Source of the DNA: Bacteroidales bacterium
GTDB taxonomy: Bacteria; Bacteroidota; Bacteroidia; Bacteroidales; UBA7960
Direction: 5' to 3'
DNA length: 41,849 nucleotides
NCBI GenBank assembly: GCA_007123065.1
Contig: SKSI01000081.1
Coordinates: 1-41,849, forward strand
Every line of letters starts with the position of its first letter. Within the stretch, counting starts at the first letter, position 1. This document shows, piece by piece, positions 39,248-41,849 of this stretch. The translations under genes and the position numbers were made by a program. The notes beneath the pieces were generated by a model. It was given only the letters and a program-made list of their open reading frames with translations. It did no database searches and had not been told where the DNA came from.

Positions 39248-40279
39248 TCATTTTTTAACCGATTCATTGGCCAGCATGCCACAGGCCGCACTTATGTCTT
39301 GTCCGCGCGACTTTCTTATGATGGCGATGAACCCTTTGGCCTCCAGTAACGCCTTAAATTGATTCAATTCAGCTTCAGACGGGGGCTTAAGGTTGCCATC
39401 CGGGATGCTGTGAAAACGGATCAGGTTGATCCTGCAGGCAATCCCCTGCAATACTCGTGCCAGCTCCTTAACGTGTGATGTTGAATGATTCAGCCCTCCG
39501 AAAACAATGTATTCAAATGAAATGCGTCGCTGTTTCTCTTTTGGAAAACTTCTGATGACATCCAGGACTTCTTTTAGCGGATACGCTTTGTTCATCGGCA
39601 TGAGTGCCCTGCGCTCCTCTTCGAAGGGCGAATGAAGGCTGACTGCCAGATTGCATCTGCTTTCTTCCAGGAAACGTTTCATCCCGGGTAATACACCAAT
39701 GGTGGATACCGTTATTCTTTTCGGACTCTTTCCAAATCCCCATTCTGAAGTCAGCACTTCTAGGCTATTGAATACCTCATCCGTATTGTCGAAGGGTTCA
39801 CCCATGCCCATGTATACAATGTTCGTGAGTTTATCCCTCTCAGGGATGCTTCTGATCTGGTTTAATATGTCTCCTGCCCGGAGCTGTCCGTGAAACCCCA
39901 TCCGGCCGGTCATGCAAAAACCACAGCCCATCCTGCAGCCAACCTGAGAAGAAACACAAAGTGTGTGTCTGTCACCATCCGGAATGTATGCAGACTCAAT
40001 GTTGCCCTTTCCTTTGATGGGGAAAAGATATTTTTTGGTACCGTCCGAAGAAGTTGTTACTTCCGAAAAAGGACTCACATCAATGATAAAGGATTCATTT
40101 AGCTTATTTCTTGACGCTTTGGAAAGATTGGTCATTTCATCAATGTAGCTGACATGATGTCTGTAAAGCCATTGAGCAATTTGCTGTGCGGAAAAGGAAG
40201 GCATGGAAAGATCCTTGACTATCTGCAACAATTCATTGATTGTAGCGCCGTAAATATTATTTTTCTGGTTGTTTTCCAT
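39248..40279 (-). CDS. rlmN: 23S rRNA (adenine-2503-C2) methyltransferase (RlmN)
   Basis: A radical-SAM enzyme of 343-346 residues that methylates A2503 of 23S rRNA and A37 of some tRNAs. The [4Fe-4S] cluster motif is 'SQVGCRMGCGFCMTG' (C118, C122 and C125 counting from the upstream ATG), with the preceding 'TLCVSSQVG' Cys conserved. The C-terminal methyl-accepting Cys is C336 in 'ISAACGML'. Two in-frame starts exist, 40288 and 40279. I list the latter because TATTTTTG at 40308-40301 puts the transcript start only a few nucleotides before 40288. It is followed 4 bp later by the GH3-like gene. Confidence 0.92.
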   Translation of the reverse strand: MENNQKNNIYGATINELLQIVKDLSMPSFSAQQIAQWLYRHHVSYIDEMTNLSKASRNKLNESFIIDVSPFSEVTTSSDGTKKYLFPIKGKGNIESAYIPDGDRHTLCVSSQVGCRMGCGFCMTGRMGFHGQLRAGDILNQIRSIPERDKLTNIVYMGMGEPFDNTDEVFNSLEVLTSEWGFGKSPKRITVSTIGVLPGMKRFLEESRCNLAVSLHSPFEEERRALMPMNKAYPLKEVLDVIRSFPKEKQRRISFEYIVFGGLNHSTSHVKELARVLQGIACRINLIRFHSIPDGNLKPPSEAELNQFKALLEAKGFIAIIRKSRGQDISAACGMLANESVKK

Positions 40280-40300
40280 ATTTCTCATGCCTCAGAATTA

Positions 40301-40308
40301 CAAAAATA
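40301..40308 (-). promoter_or_regulatory. -7 promoter box for rlmN
   Basis: On the minus strand this reads TATTTTTG (TAnnTTTG). It lies 12 bp before the ATG at 40288 and 21 bp before that at 40279, which helps favour the downstream start. Confidence 0.5.
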
Positions 40309-40334
40309 AAAATTCATTTCCGATTTGACTGAAT

Positions 40335-40370
40335 GTTTATTGTTTATGTGTTTAATTGTTTAATTGTTTA
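40335..40370 (+). repeat. GTTTATT/GTTTAATT repeat
   Basis: GTTTA recurs at 40335, 40342, 40350, 40358 and 40366, the last three as GTTTAATT octamers. It lies between the rlmN promoter and the GGTTGAT array, in a divergent spacer. Confidence 0.6.
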
Positions 40371-40435
40371 GATGGTTGATGGTTGATGGTTGATGGTTGA
40401 TGGTTGATGGTTGATGGTTGATGGTTGATGGTTGA
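40371..40435 (+). repeat. GGTTGAT heptamer array
   Basis: GAT, eight exact GGTTGAT units (40374-40429) and a final GGTTGA. It ends 9 bp before the -7 box of the downstream gene, so the array forms the -33 region and upstream part of that promoter. Not a CRISPR: units are contiguous, with no spacers. Confidence 0.93.
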
Positions 40436-40444
40436 GAAAAATTT

Positions 40445-40452
40445 TATCTTTG
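40445..40452 (+). promoter_or_regulatory. -7 promoter box for the beta-barrel/S41 unit
   Basis: TATCTTTG matches TAnnTTTG, 28 bp before the ATG at 40481. A TTG at 40425-40427, within the GGTTGAT array, lies 17 bp upstream and could act as a -33 element. Confidence 0.6.
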
Positions 40453-40480
40453 CAAGATACTCATAGATCATGTTAAAATA

Positions 40481-41344
40481 ATGAAAGCAATCTATCTTTT
40501 TTTGCTCTTTCTGATCCTGTCGGGCATAAACGAAGTCGAGGCTTCGGAACTCAGGCTATACAGACAAAGGGATCAGGGACATCTGCATCCAACCCATCTC
40601 ACCGATTTGCCACAGAATAATGTATACTTTAAAATCGGACAGGGTTTTTCTTTTGCCCGTTTGTTGGATCAGCGCATGTCCAACCTGCATTATACCGGAC
40701 CCGGCGTGGTATTGTCATTCAGCAGGTATGTTGAAGATGACCGTTACAGATCGGAGTTGAATTTTGCCGGTATTGGATTTCAGATTTTACAGCCCCGGCA
40801 TGAAGGCACAACGGTTAATAATCCGTTTGTTGGGATCCGCTATTCCCATTTGCGCAAATTAGATGTTCGGAGTTTTATCGATTACCATGTCGGTGGCCAG
40901 GTTGAGACTTCTGCCAATGTCCGGCTTGCCCCTGTTTTGAGCAACTCTTTTCTTTATGCTGATTTTATCGGCACATTGCAGCCTCGATTTGATGTTACAT
41001 ATATTCTTTATCTTTTTGATCGGGAATTCAATTTCGATTTTTCATTGGCTTTTGGTGTTCTGGGTTATGGCGTGAGAATTCCGGAATATGGTGCATCCTA
41101 CCAGGTTGGTTCGGCCGGAAGCGAGGTTTTAACAAACAATGTAGAGATGTGGTTGCATCCGGGGAACTACAGACACGTGATCACCGGAATTTATTACAAC
41201 AACCGGCTGGGTCGCATGAATAATCCGAATCGCTTTCGTATCGGTTATGTCTGGGATTATTCCCATATCACTGGTGGGCACGGACTCAGTCTTTACAATA
41301 CAAGCCATCAGCTGGTACTTGAACTGTTGTTTTTGGTGAATTAA
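40481..41344 (+). CDS. Predicted outer-membrane beta-barrel protein of unknown family
   Basis: A 287-residue exported protein. Residues 1-22 are a signal peptide ('MKAIYLFLLFLILSGINEVEA', cleavage after VEA). The mature part is rich in alternating aromatic/hydrophobic and polar residues ('YFKIGQGFSFARLL', 'GVVLSFSRYVEDDRYRSELNFAGIGFQIL', 'HVITGIYYNNRLGRM', 'FRIGYVWDYSHI') and ends in a hydrophobic strand ('HQLVLELLFLVN'), as in outer-membrane barrels. I do not recognise a specific family. It precedes an S41 peptidase gene by 32 bp on the same strand, suggesting co-transcription. Expression may be influenced by the GGTTGAT array next to its promoter. Confidence 0.65.
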   Translation: MKAIYLFLLFLILSGINEVEASELRLYRQRDQGHLHPTHLTDLPQNNVYFKIGQGFSFARLLDQRMSNLHYTGPGVVLSFSRYVEDDRYRSELNFAGIGFQILQPRHEGTTVNNPFVGIRYSHLRKLDVRSFIDYHVGGQVETSANVRLAPVLSNSFLYADFIGTLQPRFDVTYILYLFDREFNFDFSLAFGVLGYGVRIPEYGASYQVGSAGSEVLTNNVEMWLHPGNYRHVITGIYYNNRLGRMNNPNRFRIGYVWDYSHITGGHGLSLYNTSHQLVLELLFLVN

Positions 41345-41376
41345 AATTGGATTTACTTGTTTTTTATTGATTTGAT

Positions 41377-41849
41377 ATGAAATCACATTTTCAGGCTTTG
41401 GTGCTTTTAGGTTGCATTGTCACTCTATTTGTTGCTTGTGAGAAGATTTTCATGGATGATGACCCGGGTAAGGATCCCGTAACGGTTTTTGAAGAGGTAT
41501 GGACTTTTACAGACCGTCATTATTCGTTTTTTGAAGAAAAAGGGATAGACTGGGATGCCGTTTATGATCATTTCAGCCCACAGGTTTCAGCGGATATGAC
41601 ATCGGTGGAACTCTTTGATTTGTGTGCAGAGATGCTATATCAACTCCGCGACGGGCATGTAAACCTATTAAGCTCGTTTGATCGTTCCCGTTACTGGGAG
41701 TGGTACCTGAACAGCCCTGAGAACTTCTATTTCTCCATAATCGAGCGGGAATATCTCCGGGGCAGACAACGTTACCTTGGTCCGCTCATTGTTGCTCCCG
41801 TGGGATATGATGACAACATCCTCTATGTCTATTATGGCAGTTTTGGCAA
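41377..41849 (+). CDS. S41-family peptidase-like lipoprotein (3' end cut by window)
   Basis: The frame is open from the ATG at 41377 to the window end (157 codons seen). It starts with a lipoprotein-like signal ('MKSHFQALVLLGCIVTLFVAC', probable C21). The N-terminal tricorn/C1-like segment follows: 'VFEEVWTFTDRHYSFFEEKGIDWDAVYDHF', then 'LCAEMLYQLRDGHVNLLS', in which 'RDGHV' is a hallmark of C-terminal-processing-peptidase relatives. The catalytic Ser/Lys lie beyond the window, so catalytic competence cannot be judged. It is probably cell-surface or periplasmic and in one transcript with the beta-barrel gene. Confidence 0.75.
   Translation, partial: MKSHFQALVLLGCIVTLFVACEKIFMDDDPGKDPVTVFEEVWTFTDRHYSFFEEKGIDWDAVYDHFSPQVSADMTSVELFDLCAEMLYQLRDGHVNLLSSFDRSRYWEWYLNSPENFYFSIIEREYLRGRQRYLGPLIVAPVGYDDNILYVYYGSFG

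Noticed and set aside
40371..40435. CRISPR-like regular repeats
   Set aside because: Units are 7 bp and contiguous without unique spacers; no cas genes are in the window.
40371..40452. Phase variation by changing the -33/-7 spacing through GGTTGAT copy number
   Set aside because: Adding or losing units does not change the distance between the proximal units and the -7 box; only the upstream DNA changes, so a spacing switch is not supported.

Overview
The window looks like a chromosomal segment of a Gram-negative member of the Bacteroidetes, most likely an anaerobic Bacteroidales-type organism. Four things point there. Several promoters carry the Bacteroidetes -7 box TAnnTTTG, sometimes with a TTTG/TTG box about 19-20 bp upstream, and Shine-Dalgarno sequences are mostly absent. 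Families typical of the phylum are present (DUF4301, DUF5063, DUF1573, TlpA/DUF4369-type thioredoxins, a fused E1 alpha/beta dehydrogenase, the Bacteroidetes-type OadA). LpxH and several lipoproteins imply an outer membrane, and a Na+-pumping oxaloacetate decarboxylase suggests anaerobic metabolism. No phage, transposon, integrase, CRISPR array or rRNA was found. Apart from repeats, this is ordinary, densely packed chromosome.

Layout. 1-7 kb: partial TlpA-like thioredoxin, cysteine-dioxygenase-like cupin, lpxH, a soluble PAS histidine kinase with a cysteine cluster, a DUF4301 protein, and a DUF5063 + TlpA-like pair. 7.0-7.3 kb: two tandem tRNA-Leu genes (GAG, CAG) with a terminator. 7.5-16.4 kb: phosphohexomutase, a small membrane protein, murB, an ECF sigma factor, an acyl-CoA synthetase, uvrA. 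16.5-20.5 kb: aminotransferase, DUF1573 protein, membrane-anchored M24 peptidase, YbaK/ProX-type editing protein. 20.7-24.3 kb: the oadG-oadA-oadB sodium pump. 24.4-31.9 kb: NlpC/P60 peptidase, 7TM-HD phosphodiesterase, WbqC-like protein, bifunctional NAD(P)HX repair enzyme, fused E1 dehydrogenase. 32.0-37.6 kb: a same-strand block of two stand-alone LytTR regulators, a tandem-Cache lipoprotein, a CAP-domain lipoprotein and a lipoprotein pullulanase. 37.7-40.3 kb: rlmN-GH3 operon. 40.5 kb to the end: a beta-barrel protein and a truncated S41 peptidase.

How the genes work together. The clear functional unit is the oad operon, which couples oxaloacetate decarboxylation to Na+ export. Cell-envelope functions recur (lpxH, murB, NlpC/P60, PgpH-like, lipoproteins, beta-barrel protein). 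The LytTR/Cache/CAP/pullulanase block is the best candidate for an uncharacterised sensory or regulatory module, because sensor and DNA-binding proteins are present without a kinase, receiver domain or membrane inhibitor.

The most striking non-coding theme is the intergenic spacers. Many are built from short tandem repeats with 6, 7, 8 or 22 bp units, or from a dispersed stem-loop (GTGGT, A-rich loop of 14-15 nt, ACCAC, then CACAAAG-rich sequence). These often start at or within the stop codons of the flanking genes. One GGTTGAT array abuts a promoter, and octamers of the AATAAACC/AATTAACC type run directly into start codons.
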